Below, piece by piece: positions 25,711 to 33,817 of a DNA stretch of 64,000 nucleotides; within the stretch, counting starts at the first letter, position 1; each line of letters opens with the position of its first letter. The notes beneath the pieces were generated by a model. The model was not told the DNA's origin. It worked only from the letters and a program-made list of their open reading frames with translations, and made no database searches. This DNA is from Streptomyces ortus (GTDB lineage Bacteria; Actinomycetota; Actinomycetes; Streptomycetales; Streptomycetaceae), in contig NZ_JAIFZO010000001.1 in assembly GCF_026341275.1 (NCBI RefSeq), forward strand, positions 511,910 to 575,909, in the 5' to 3' direction. Made by a program: the position numbers and the translations under genes.

Positions 25711-27228
25711 TCAGGAATTGCCGACGGAGCTGTCGGAATGCAACGGCAGCAGGACGCGGAACGTGGCGCCCTCCCCAGGCTGAGAGCGGACCTCGACACG
25801 GCCTCGGTGAGCCGTCACCAGGGAGCGGACGATGGACAGGCCCAGTCCGGCACCGCCGGTCTGTGTGCGGCTGCGGGCGGTGTCGGCTCGGTAGAAACGG
25901 TCGAAGACGTGAGTGACCTGTTCGGCTGTCATCCCTGGTCCCTCATCGCTGAGTTCGAGGATGGCCTGGTCCTGCACAGTGCCCACGCCGATGCGTACCG
26001 GCGTGCCGGGCGGGGTGTGGGCGATGGCGTTGCCGACGAGGTTGGAGGTGACCTGCCGCAGGCGTGACTCGTCGCCCAGAACCGGGGCGCCACCGGGCGG
26101 GCCGCTGCCCGGGCCGGTCAGGGTGACGGGACGGTCGGGTGCCATGGCCCGCAGGTCGTGCAGGGCGTCGGCGGCCAGGGTGCGCAGGTCCATGGGGGTG
26201 AGGCGAAGGGTCAGATGCGCATCAGCGGTGGCGTCCTCGTCGAGCCGGGCGAGCAGCAGCAGTTCCTCGACGAGTCGGACCAGGCGGGCTGCTTCGCGTT
26301 CGATACGGCTCATGGCGGCATCGACGTCCGCGCGCTGTGGCATGCCCCCCATCCGGTACAGCTCGGTGAATCCCTTGATGCCGAACAGTGGGGTGCGCAG
26401 TTCGTGGCTGGCGTCCGCGATGAAGGTGCGCATGCGCGCGTTGGTGGCCGCGCGGGCGGCGTCGCCCGCTTCGATGCGGTCCAGCATGCCGTTGAGGGCG
26501 ACGGACAACCGGCCCAGTTCTGTGCGCAGGGTGGCCGGCTGCGGCACCCGGCTGGACAGGTCCCCGCCGGCGATGGCTGCTGCCGTCTTCTCCATGCGCC
26601 GCAGCGGCCGCAGACCGGCCCGCACCGCGAACCAGGCGACAACGCCCAACCCGGTGAGCACCACCGCATCGATCACCAGCATCCACACACCCAGATGCCG
26701 GATCGTCGTATGGACCGGAGCCAGAGAACCGGCCACGACGACGCTGCCACCCTTGCTCGCCTCAACGGCCTGCCCCGGGGCCGAAGGAGTAGCGATGACA
26801 CGCCACTCTTCGCCGTCGCCCTTGGCCGCCACCTTGAAGGGGCGCTGTCCGCGGGCGGCGACCGCCGCCGTGTCAAGGACGGGAAGGGGCGGGGCGCTGT
26901 GTGTAGCCGGACGCAGCGTACGCCGCAGTTGCCCCTCGGAATCGAGGTAGACGACGTAGACGTCGCCCGTCAGGTCGCGCTCCACTGCCTCGCGCACCTG
27001 CGGTGCCGACTCGCCGGGCACGTCTTCCAGGTTCGACAGCCGCGCCGCCGTCGCGGAGGCGGCGCGCAGCCGCTCTTCCAGCTGGTGCACCAGCTGCCGC
27101 TCCAACAGGGTGACGAGTACGGCGTTGCTGGCCAGCAGGGCGGCGACGACCAGCAGCAGTGTGATGGACACGACCCGCCCGCGCAGCGACATCCGGCTGA
27201 TCGGCCCGCGCGTGGAGGCGGTACTCAT
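25711..27228 (-). CDS. HisKA-type sensor histidine kinase with HAMP domain
   Basis: A 505-aa classical kinase. One transmembrane helix near residues 15-40, an extracytoplasmic sensor of about 140 aa, a second helix (about 185-205) and a HAMP domain (AGLRPLRRMEKTAAAIAGGD) lead to the phosphorylated His in FIADASHELRTPLFG. The N box is VTSNLVGNAIAHTPPG, the G1 box LSDEGPGM and the G2 box GGAGLGLSIV. The ATG overlaps the stop of the OmpR-type regulator (ATGA), so the pair is translationally coupled. It is the last gene of the ABC-exporter operon, an arrangement common for resistance-type ABC transporters. Confidence 0.95.
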   Translation of the reverse strand: MSTASTRGPISRMSLRGRVVSITLLLVVAALLASNAVLVTLLERQLVHQLEERLRAASATAARLSNLEDVPGESAPQVREAVERDLTGDVYVVYLDSEGQLRRTLRPATHSAPPLPVLDTAAVAARGQRPFKVAAKGDGEEWRVIATPSAPGQAVEASKGGSVVVAGSLAPVHTTIRHLGVWMLVIDAVVLTGLGVVAWFAVRAGLRPLRRMEKTAAAIAGGDLSSRVPQPATLRTELGRLSVALNGMLDRIEAGDAARAATNARMRTFIADASHELRTPLFGIKGFTELYRMGGMPQRADVDAAMSRIEREAARLVRLVEELLLLARLDEDATADAHLTLRLTPMDLRTLAADALHDLRAMAPDRPVTLTGPGSGPPGGAPVLGDESRLRQVTSNLVGNAIAHTPPGTPVRIGVGTVQDQAILELSDEGPGMTAEQVTHVFDRFYRADTARSRTQTGGAGLGLSIVRSLVTAHRGRVEVRSQPGEGATFRVLLPLHSDSSVGNS

Positions 27229-27929
27229 GCGCGGGACCTGCGCAGAACGTAACCGGTCCCCCGCACGGTGTGGATCAGCTTCGGTTCCGCGATGTCGATC
27301 TTGCGGCGCAGGTAGCTGATGTAGGACGCGACAATGGAGTCGTCACCATCGAAGTCGTAGTGCCAGACCTGGTCCAGAAGCTGACTCCTGGACAGGACCT
27401 GGCCGGCGTTTTCCATCAGCACGCGCAGCAGACTGAACTCGGTCGCAGACAGTTGCACCGGCCGGCCGCTGCGGGTCACCTGGTGACTGTCGGGGTCGAG
27501 CTCCAGGTCGTTCACCACCAGGAGCCCATCGGGCCGACGGCCGCTGGTTCGGCGCAGCACAGCCCGGATACGCAGGATGAGTTCCTCAAGATTGAAGGGC
27601 TTGGTGACGTAGTCGTCCCCGCCGGCCCGCAGACCGCTGATGCGGTCCTCCGCCGCGTCCCGGGCGGTCAGAAAGAGGATCGGCGGCTGCCCGATTCCCG
27701 GACCGGAGCGGTCCTCACGCAGGCGACGTGCCACCTCGAAACCGTCGAGGTCGGGCAGCATCACATCCAGGACGATCAGGTCGGGTCGGTTCTCGCGGAC
27801 CGCTTCCAGGGCCTGGCCGCCCGTCTGGGCCGCGGTCACCTCGAAGCCGGCCAGCCGCAAGCTGGCGGACAGCAGCTCACACAGCGTGGGTTCGTCCTCG
27901 ACCAGCAGCAGTCGTTGTGTCGTCGCCAT
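27225..27929 (-). CDS. OmpR/PhoB-type response regulator
   Basis: A 234-aa regulator. The receiver domain has ED at residues 11-12, Asp55 in LIVLDVMLPD, Thr in LFLTARD and Lys in VTKPFNLEEL. The C-terminal winged helix (about 135-230) includes LSATEFSLLRVLMENAGQVL and DSIVASYISYLRRKID. The ATG at 27929 has GGGGACAGG upstream. It follows the ABC permease by 48 bp and overlaps the kinase gene. Regulators of this class bind pairs of direct repeats 11 bp apart, which is what appears upstream of this operon at 29855-29947. Confidence 0.95.
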   Translation of the reverse strand: MATTQRLLLVEDEPTLCELLSASLRLAGFEVTAAQTGGQALEAVRENRPDLIVLDVMLPDLDGFEVARRLREDRSGPGIGQPPILFLTARDAAEDRISGLRAGGDDYVTKPFNLEELILRIRAVLRRTSGRRPDGLLVVNDLELDPDSHQVTRSGRPVQLSATEFSLLRVLMENAGQVLSRSQLLDQVWHYDFDGDDSIVASYISYLRRKIDIAEPKLIHTVRGTGYVLRRSRA

Positions 27930-27977
27930 GGCACCTGTCCCCGACCGATGATCTTCTGTCTTCACTGTCCCGCCCCG

Positions 27978-28859
27978 CTACGCGTCACGCTTGCGGAAGA
28001 CGATGAATGCCGCTGCCATCAGAACCGTCACGGACCCCACCATGACACCCACCCCCGCCCAGGGACTCAGCAAGTCGGGGTCCTGGTAGCTGGTAATGAT
28101 CTGCCCGCCTGCGATCGGCGGCCAGTACTTCGACACCCAGTCGCCCAGTCCTCCGGGCAGAGCCGGGGCGAATGCCTGAACAATCAGCATCACCCCGAAC
28201 AGTGTGGTCACCGTTGCCGTCGTGGAGCGGATCACCGTGCCCAGAGCCAGTCCGAAGAGCCCGGCCAGTGCCAGGTACAAGCCACCACCGAAGATGCCGC
28301 GCAGTGCCACGCCGTCGGAGAGCGCCTGGTGCGGAGCGCCCGCCCCGGACAGCGACGCCTGCCCGACCAGGAACCCGCCCAGCGACACCGCGATCCCGAC
28401 CGGGAGCGCCACGCCCACCAGCACCACCGCCTTGGATGCCAGCACCCGTGCCCTGTGCGGAACCCCGATCAGCGTGGGGACGATCGTTCGCGCGCCGTAC
28501 TCAGAAGTGATGACCAGACCGCCGAGCAGACCGAGTGCGATCTGCGCGAGCAGGTAACCGCGCAGACTGGTGGCCAGCGGGTCGAACGACGCCTGGTCCG
28601 CGGGGCTCAGGTCCGCGAACTCGCTGCCGGCGGACGAGCCGTTCAGTGCGGCGAGCCCGAGGCAGAACGCCAGGGTGCCCAGGATCACGTACACCGTCGA
28701 CCGCATCGTACGGATCTTGATCCACTCGGCGTGCAGGCAGTGCCAGAAGGTCACCCTTCCCTCCTTCGCACGACGCGGTTGCGGCTGAGGACGGAGCACG
28801 AGCGGGCGCCGGCGTGCTTTCGTCGCCCTGACACGGGTTTGCGTGGCCGTACGTGTCAT
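27978..28859 (-). CDS. ABC transporter permease
   Basis: A 293-aa membrane protein with six predicted helices and an Arg-rich cytoplasmic N-terminus (RTATQTRVRATKARRRPLVL) that may be longer than the true start. Helix 1 follows EWIKIRTMRSTVYVILGT, and the loop GLVITSEYGARTIVPTLIGVPHR is typical of ABC-2-type exporters. It overlaps the ATPase gene by 4 bp (ATGA), so the two are coupled. The substrate is not readable; such pairs often export peptides, lantibiotics or toxic lipids. Confidence 0.9.
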   Translation of the reverse strand: MTRTATQTRVRATKARRRPLVLRPQPQPRRAKEGRVTFWHCLHAEWIKIRTMRSTVYVILGTLAFCLGLAALNGSSAGSEFADLSPADQASFDPLATSLRGYLLAQIALGLLGGLVITSEYGARTIVPTLIGVPHRARVLASKAVVLVGVALPVGIAVSLGGFLVGQASLSGAGAPHQALSDGVALRGIFGGGLYLALAGLFGLALGTVIRSTTATVTTLFGVMLIVQAFAPALPGGLGDWVSKYWPPIAGGQIITSYQDPDLLSPWAGVGVMVGSVTVLMAAAFIVFRKRDA

Positions 28860-29770
28860 CGGCTCGTCTCCTTCTCCGACTGGTATTCCACCGCATCCCG
28901 GGTCAGAGCCATGAACGCCTTTTCCAGCGACACCTGGCGCGGAGCAAGCTCGTGCAACTCCACTCCGTTGGCCGACGCCAGCGCGCCGATCTCGGCGGCT
29001 TCCAAGCCCGTCACCACCAGAGCGTCGCTGCTCTCAGTCCGCACCTCGACGGCTGTACTGAGCATGCCGCGCAGTTCCTCGGCCCGGGGACTGCGGACAA
29101 AGACCTCACGCTCGGAGTGAGCCTCGATGAAGTCCTTCATCGAGGTGTCGGCGATCAGCCGTCCCCTGCCGATGACGACGAGGTGGTCGGCAGTCAGCTC
29201 CATCTCGCTCATCAGATGGCTCGACATCAAAACTGCACGTCCTTCCGCCGCCATCCGCCGCATCAGTGAGCGGATCCACACGATGCCCTCCGGGTCCAGC
29301 CCGTTGAGCGGCTCGTCGAAGACCAGCACCGGAGGATCACCCAGCAGAGCCGCCGCGATCCCCAGCCGCTGACGCATCCCGAGGGAGAACGTCCCCGCAC
29401 GTCGGCGGCGCACGTTCTCCAAGCCGACTTCCGCAAGCACCGCCTTCACCCGGCTGCTCGGAATCCCATTGCCGGCCGCCAGCGCCAGCAGATGGTGATA
29501 GGCGGTGCGGCCGGGCAGCACCGCGCCCGGATCCAGGAGCGCCCCGACCTCCTTCAGCGGCGTGGGCTGCGCGACGTACGGCCGCCCACCCACAGTCGCA
29601 GTCCCGGAACTGGCGGCGTCCAGGCCCACGATCATCCGCAGGGTGGTCGACTTGCCGGCACCGTTGGGCCCCAGGAACCCCGTCACTTCCCCGGGGCGGA
29701 CAGCGAACGTCAGATTGTCCACGGCCAGGACCTCGCCATAGCGCTTGGACAGGCCACGTACTTCGATCAT
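28856..29770 (-). CDS. ABC transporter ATP-binding protein
   Basis: A 304-aa ATPase of the DrrA/BcrA export type. The Walker A motif is GFLGPNGAGKSTTLRM (about residue 40). The signature is LGMRQRLGIAAALLG (here LGMRQ instead of LSGGQ, as usual in this subfamily). Walker B is PVLVFDEPLNGLDPEG, and the switch His is in MSSHLMSEMELTADH. A C-terminal regulatory domain of about 90 aa follows. The ATG at 29770 has TGGAG upstream. It is the first gene of ATPase-permease-regulator-kinase, probably the target of its own two-component system. Confidence 0.95.
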   Translation of the reverse strand: MIEVRGLSKRYGEVLAVDNLTFAVRPGEVTGFLGPNGAGKSTTLRMIVGLDAASSGTATVGGRPYVAQPTPLKEVGALLDPGAVLPGRTAYHHLLALAAGNGIPSSRVKAVLAEVGLENVRRRRAGTFSLGMRQRLGIAAALLGDPPVLVFDEPLNGLDPEGIVWIRSLMRRMAAEGRAVLMSSHLMSEMELTADHLVVIGRGRLIADTSMKDFIEAHSEREVFVRSPRAEELRGMLSTAVEVRTESSDALVVTGLEAAEIGALASANGVELHELAPRQVSLEKAFMALTRDAVEYQSEKETSR

Positions 29771-29854
29771 CGAGACTCCAGACCGGCGGTGGTGCACGCG
29801 ACCCTCGCGCGCACCACTCACTGTCCGCCCCCGCCATGAACCGGCTCTGGACGA

Positions 29855-29947
29855 ACATGAACGTCACATGGGAATGCCAAGCCTGCGACCTGGGAAAACT
29901 TGGCAGGTCGCATCAGGGAGCCCTCTGGCTCACATGAAACTCACATG
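29855..29947. promoter_or_regulatory. Two in-phase pairs of ACATG direct repeats (likely OmpR-type operator)
   Basis: ACATG occurs at 29855 and 29866 and again at 29932 and 29943. Each pair is spaced exactly 11 bp, and the pairs are 77 bp (seven 11-bp turns) apart. On the coding strand of the ABC operon the outer pair reads CATGTGAG-TTT-CATGTGAG. OmpR/PhoB regulators bind such 11-bp direct repeats, and one is encoded in the operon just downstream. Confidence 0.65.
29875..29912. promoter_or_regulatory. Interlaced inverted repeats (possible pseudoknot or dual operator)
   Basis: TGCCAAG (29875-29881) pairs with CTTGGCA (29899-29905), and TGCGACCTG (29884-29892) pairs with CAGGTCGCA (29904-29912). 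The order A-B-A'-B' is that of an H-type pseudoknot if transcribed. As DNA it is two overlapping operators. A GAGCC-CTCT-GGCTC hairpin follows at 29918-29931. It lies between the two ACATG pairs upstream of the ABC operon. No gene is recognised in 29822-30179. Confidence 0.45.
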
Positions 29948-30179
29948 TCGGCTTTCGGCCAGCAGCCGTTGATGGCCACCCCCGTGCGGCGGGTAGAGGC
30001 CCTGCAGGTGACTCGACTCGTAGCCCGTGACCGCTCTCTGGAGGAGCTTGAGAGTGAGGTTCCCCCTGCCGCCGGACAGCTTGCGGGCTGCGCCATCACC
30101 TCAGCGGCGATACCGGGCAGCGCCGCCTTCAAGTCCGCGAGGCTGTAACCGGTGTCCTGCGACAGGCCGGTGACAGACT

Positions 30180-30589
30180 GAGTCCTGTACGAAGAGCCCC
30201 GCGCCGTCGTGGTTCCCGTCGGCCATCGCCTGGCCGGCCGCAGTTCCGTCACTCTCGACGACATCGCCGACGAACCCCTGCCCCGGGTGTCCGACCCGCA
30301 CTGGAACGCGTACTGGCGCATCGATCCCCGGCCCGGCGGACACTCCGCACCCGACGGCCCGCTCATCGAGAACATCGAGGACAAGACCGAGCACATCGCC
30401 GCCGGACAGGCCGTCGCGATCGTCCCGTGCGGTGAATACCTCAACCGCCTGCGCCCCGGACTGACCACCCTCGCCCTGAAAGGTGTCACACCCGCTCATG
30501 TCGTCCTGGCCACCCGCGCCGACGACCACAACCAGCTGGTGACGACGTTTCGACAACTCGCCGAGCACTACCTCGCCCGGCCGCTCTAG
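30180..30589 (+). pseudogene. LysR-family regulator remnant (C-terminal effector half)
   Basis: Reads VLYEEPRAVVVPVGHRLAGR, then DDIADEPLPRVSDPHWNAYW, AAGQAVAIVPCGEYL and a final helix [13 protein letters not shown]. This is the second half of a LysR substrate-binding domain with a normal C-terminus. The frame is closed by a stop immediately before 30180, and upstream sequence has no LysR similarity, so the helix-turn-helix and first half are gone. GTG 30209 could start a 126-aa product, but with no DNA-binding domain. It complements the N-terminal-type relic at 8545-9095, though the two need not share an origin. Confidence 0.75.
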
Positions 30590-30668
30590 TGCTCCGACCG
30601 GGCAAATTCACCGGGTCATGGCGGGCAGCGTTCGCGGAAAACCGTTTCGAGTGTTGCCGCGCTGCCTC

Positions 30669-30681
30669 TACTGTGACGCGG
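30669..30681 (+). promoter_or_regulatory. -10 box giving a probable leaderless transcript
   Basis: TACTGT at 30669-30674 ends six bases before the GTG at 30681. There is no ribosome-binding sequence before this GTG. A weak -35 (TTTCGA) lies 18 bp further up at 30645-30650. The spacing fits transcription starting at the start codon itself. Confidence 0.4.
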
Positions 30682-31214
30682 TGACGACTGACGTGATCGT
30701 TCTCAACGGTGGCTCCAGCTCGGGGAAGTCCGGGATCGCCCGGTGTCTGCAGGCGGTCCTGCCGGATCCGTGGCTGGCCCTCGGGACCGACACGCTGGTC
30801 GACGCGATGCCCGCGTCCATGCAGGCGTCGGATGCGGGGATCGAGTTCGCTCCGGACGGACAAGTGACCGTCGGCCCGGAGTTCCGGATGCTGGAAGCGG
30901 CATGGATCGAAGGGGTCGCCGCGATGGCCCGTGCGGGTGCTCGGGTGATCGTCGACGAGGTCTTCCTCGGTGGAGCGGACTCGCAGAAGCGATGGCAGAA
31001 GGTTTTGGGCGACCTGCGGGTGCTGTGGGTCGGCGTCCGGTGTGACAGTGCTGTTGCCGCAGGCCGCGAGGTCGCGCGAGGTGATCGGGGCATCGGCATG
31101 GCGGCGTCCCAGGCGGACGTTGTCCACCGGGGCGTGGTCTATGACCTGGAGGTGGACACCGAGCAGGCCGAGTCGATGGAGTGCGCACGGACCATCGCCG
31201 CATATGTGAGCTGA
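30681..31214 (+). CDS. Chloramphenicol phosphotransferase-like kinase
   Basis: A 177-aa P-loop kinase of the family that phosphorylates the C3 hydroxyl of chloramphenicol; the S. venezuelae enzyme is 178 aa. Walker A is [17 protein letters not shown] at the N-terminus. The catalytic-base Asp is in [13 protein letters not shown] (about residue 37), matching the DTL motif of [14 protein letters not shown] is the Walker B-like strand, and [21 protein letters not shown] carries the lid arginines. The GTG at 30681 gives the family length. The true substrate may be another hydroxylated metabolite. It stands alone between a LysR relic and a TetR operon. Confidence 0.88.
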   Translation: MTTDVIVLNGGSSSGKSGIARCLQAVLPDPWLALGTDTLVDAMPASMQASDAGIEFAPDGQVTVGPEFRMLEAAWIEGVAAMARAGARVIVDEVFLGGADSQKRWQKVLGDLRVLWVGVRCDSAVAAGREVARGDRGIGMAASQADVVHRGVVYDLEVDTEQAESMECARTIAAYVS

Positions 31215-31427
31215 TCGGCGGCCCGGCTGCCTGCCGCTATCACCGCAGCGCCGGGACGGTCAGGCCACTGCGGCCAGGGACCGCCCTCCCCGGCGGACGC
31301 CCCTCTCGCTGCCGGACGCGCTGACCGACCGGAGCAACGCCGAGGTCACCAAAGTCTTCGTCAAGATCTGCCCCATCGACTGCCGGCACGTCCCCCGTGA
31401 ACTGTTCCGAAGCGATGCCGCACCCAA

Positions 31428-31464
31428 TTTGGTGCAGCGGACCAACTTGGAATGTTGCACCAAA
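31428..31464. promoter_or_regulatory. Nested inverted repeats, probable TetR operator
   Basis: TTTGGTGCA (31428-31436) is the exact inverted match of TGCACCAAA (31456-31464). Between them lies a second palindrome, CCAACTTGG (31442-31450). The block ends 17 bp upstream of the TetR start at 31482, so it likely autoregulates the TetR-monooxygenase-hydrolase operon. The 31215-31427 stretch upstream shows no gene. Confidence 0.65.
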
Positions 31465-31481
31465 TGTGGCAGCATCGAGGT

Positions 31482-32180
31482 ATGCCGACGCCAGCACGCC
31501 GATCACAGCGGCGCAATCAGGTGCTCTCCAGGGAGCGGATCATCGACACCGCGGTCGAGCTGCTCGATGCGGGCGGTGAGCCCGCGCTGACCGTTCGGGC
31601 ACTGACCGAACGGTTGTCCACCGGCTCCGGAGCGATCTACTACCACGTGGGCACCCGGGACGAGTTGCTCGACACGGCGACGGAAACCGTGATCGGTGCG
31701 GCGCTGGCGACCCGGCCCGCCGGGACCGCGGACACGCCGGGAGACGAGATCCGAGTTGTTGCCCTTGCCCTGTTCGACGCGATCGCCGCACATCGGTGGC
31801 TCGCCACGCGGCTGACCCTCCAGATCGTCCGGAACCCGGTCGGCCCGGTGACGGTGGGGATCTTCGAGCGGATCGGCGGGCAGATGGGCGCCCTGGGGGT
31901 GCCGCGGGCCTCCTGGTTCGACGCGGCCTCGATGCTCGTGCACTACATGCTCGGAGCCGTCAGCCAGAACGCCCGCATCGAGGGTGACACGTCAGGGATC
32001 GACCCCGAGGGGGACCGTGAAGAGTTCTTCGACGCGGCGTCGTCGGCATGGCAGGGGCTCGACCCGGAGGCTTACCCGTTCATGCACGCCATCGTCGGCC
32101 AGATGAGAGAGCACGACGACCGCGAGCAGTTCCTCACCGGCATTGCCGTCATGCTCGACGGCCTCACCCGTCTGCGCTGA
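31482..32180 (+). CDS. TetR-family regulator
   Basis: A 232-aa repressor. The helix-turn-helix spans about residues 15-65 (LSRERIIDTAVELLDAGGEP, ALTERLSTGSGAIYYHVGTR). The C-terminal ligand domain is of the TetR_C tetracycline-repressor-like type (FDAIAAHRWLATRL, ASMLVHYMLGAVSQN). The ATG at 31482 starts just before PTPARRSQRRNQ, with GAGG unusually close; the ATG at 31452 is an alternative. It is followed 53 bp later by a flavin monooxygenase, the classic pairing for an inducible drug- or aromatic-modifying enzyme. Confidence 0.92.
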   Translation: MPTPARRSQRRNQVLSRERIIDTAVELLDAGGEPALTVRALTERLSTGSGAIYYHVGTRDELLDTATETVIGAALATRPAGTADTPGDEIRVVALALFDAIAAHRWLATRLTLQIVRNPVGPVTVGIFERIGGQMGALGVPRASWFDAASMLVHYMLGAVSQNARIEGDTSGIDPEGDREEFFDAASSAWQGLDPEAYPFMHAIVGQMREHDDREQFLTGIAVMLDGLTRLR

Positions 32181-32233
32181 CCCGGCCGATCGGCCGGGTG
32201 TCCCATGGTCGCTGATCGAAAAGGACACATCTC

Positions 32234-33817
32234 ATGCATGACGTCGTGATCGCGGGCGGCGGGCCGGTCGGTCTGTTCCTGGCCGGCGAGCTGGCCCTGT
32301 CCGGCTGCTCGGTTCTGGTCCTTGAGCGGGACCCGGATCCCACCTCACCCCTGAAGGCGCTTCCGCTCGGGCTGCGGGGCCTGAACGCCGGGTCGGCCGA
32401 GACGTTCTACCGCCGCGGCCTGCTGGAGGCGATAGCACGGGCTTCGGGAGTCGACGCGGACAAGGTGGGCGCCGGTCCAGAAGCGGTCGAGGCGCCCGAC
32501 CCTCGAGAGCTGAGTCATTTCGCGGGCCTGATGCTCGACGCGTCCGGCATCGACACAGCCGCCCTTCCGCCCCGGCTGCCCAGTCCCGCGATGGAAGGGC
32601 TCATGACGAGCCTGCATGCGGTCGGAACGGTCCTGTCCGAGCGGGCCACCGCTCTCGGAGTCGAGATCATCCGGAACGCTTCCGTCACGGCCGTGGCCCA
32701 GGACACCGACGCCGTCCTCGTCACGGCAGGCGGCCAGGAGTACCAGGGGCGCTGGTTGGTGGGCTGCGACGGCGGACGGAGCACCGTACGTCAGCTCACC
32801 GGCTTCGAATTCGTCGGCACCGAACCGCTGTTCACCGGCTACGTCGCCAAGGTCACCTTCGCCGACCCGGAGCAGCTGCCCCTGGGATTCAACCTGACGT
32901 CGAACGGCATGTATCTGCGTACACCCCTCGAAGGACACCTGGGCATGATGGACTTCGACGACGGCTCCTTCGACCGCTCCCAGGCGCTGACCCGCGAACA
33001 CCTCCAGACGGTCCTGCGCCGCATCAGCGACACCGACGTGACGCTGAGCGAGGTCCATCTCGCCTCCAGCTTCACCGACCGTGCGATGCAGACGACCACG
33101 TATCGAAAGGGCCGGGTTCTGCTCGCCGGCGACGCGGCACACATCCACTCCCCCCTGGGCGGCCAGGGCCTCAACCTCGGCATCGGCGACGCCGCCAACC
33201 TCGGCTGGAAGCTCGCCGCGACCGTACGCGGCTCCGCCCCCGAGGGCCTGCTCGACACCTACACCACGGAGCGGCACCCCCTTGGCGCCGCCGTGCTGGA
33301 CTGGTCCCGCGCCCAGGTCGCGACCATGAAGCCGGGCGCCAACGCCCACGCGCTGCGCCGACTCGTCCACGATCTGCTGCGCACCACCGACGGAACAACA
33401 CACGCGTACCGAAAGACATCAGGGCTTCTCCACCGCTACGACCTGGGAAGCGAACAGCCCTTCATCGGCCTCACCGCCCCGGACTTCCGCTTCGAGGACG
33501 GCACTCGCCTCGGCGAGCTGCTGCGTAAAGGGCGGGGAGTCGTACTCGACTTCAGCATCGACCGCGCGCTGCAGGCCGCGGCCAAGGGGTGGGCGGACCG
33601 GATCCACTACGCGGCCGGCCCCGCGCGCAACGATCTCGGGCTGCGTGCCGCGCTCGTTCGGCCCGACGGCGTCGTGGCCTGGGCGAGCGAACAAGCCCCG
33701 GATCGCAACACGTTCGGGCAGGCGGCCTACCGGTGGTTCGGTGCGCCGCAGAGCCAGCGGGCTTCACGCACCGGACACCACGGGCACCGCACCGGACTTT
33801 CGAACCACCCCCTGTGA
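32234..33817 (+). CDS. FAD-dependent aromatic monooxygenase (group A)
   Basis: A 527-aa single-component flavin hydroxylase related to PheA/TfdB, rifampicin monooxygenase and polyketide hydroxylases. FAD motifs are VVIAGGGPVGLFLAGELAL at the N-terminus, GCDGGRSTVR (DG motif, about residue 175) and GDAAHIHSPLGGQGLNLGIG (GD motif, about 300). A C-terminal thioredoxin-like domain follows from about 400 (TAPDFRFEDGTRLGELL). The ATG at 32234 has AAGGACAC upstream. It uses NAD(P)H and oxygen to hydroxylate an aromatic ring, in a TetR-controlled operon. Its stop overlaps a GTG of the next gene. Confidence 0.93.
   Translation: MHDVVIAGGGPVGLFLAGELALSGCSVLVLERDPDPTSPLKALPLGLRGLNAGSAETFYRRGLLEAIARASGVDADKVGAGPEAVEAPDPRELSHFAGLMLDASGIDTAALPPRLPSPAMEGLMTSLHAVGTVLSERATALGVEIIRNASVTAVAQDTDAVLVTAGGQEYQGRWLVGCDGGRSTVRQLTGFEFVGTEPLFTGYVAKVTFADPEQLPLGFNLTSNGMYLRTPLEGHLGMMDFDDGSFDRSQALTREHLQTVLRRISDTDVTLSEVHLASSFTDRAMQTTTYRKGRVLLAGDAAHIHSPLGGQGLNLGIGDAANLGWKLAATVRGSAPEGLLDTYTTERHPLGAAVLDWSRAQVATMKPGANAHALRRLVHDLLRTTDGTTHAYRKTSGLLHRYDLGSEQPFIGLTAPDFRFEDGTRLGELLRKGRGVVLDFSIDRALQAAAKGWADRIHYAAGPARNDLGLRAALVRPDGVVAWASEQAPDRNTFGQAAYRWFGAPQSQRASRTGHHGHRTGLSNHPL

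Noticed and set aside
29941..30150. Minus-strand frame TGYSLADLKAALPGIAAEV before the LysR relic, considered as a MerR or other regulator fragment.
   Set aside because: The similarity is too short to assign to a family and no start or DNA-binding motif is present.
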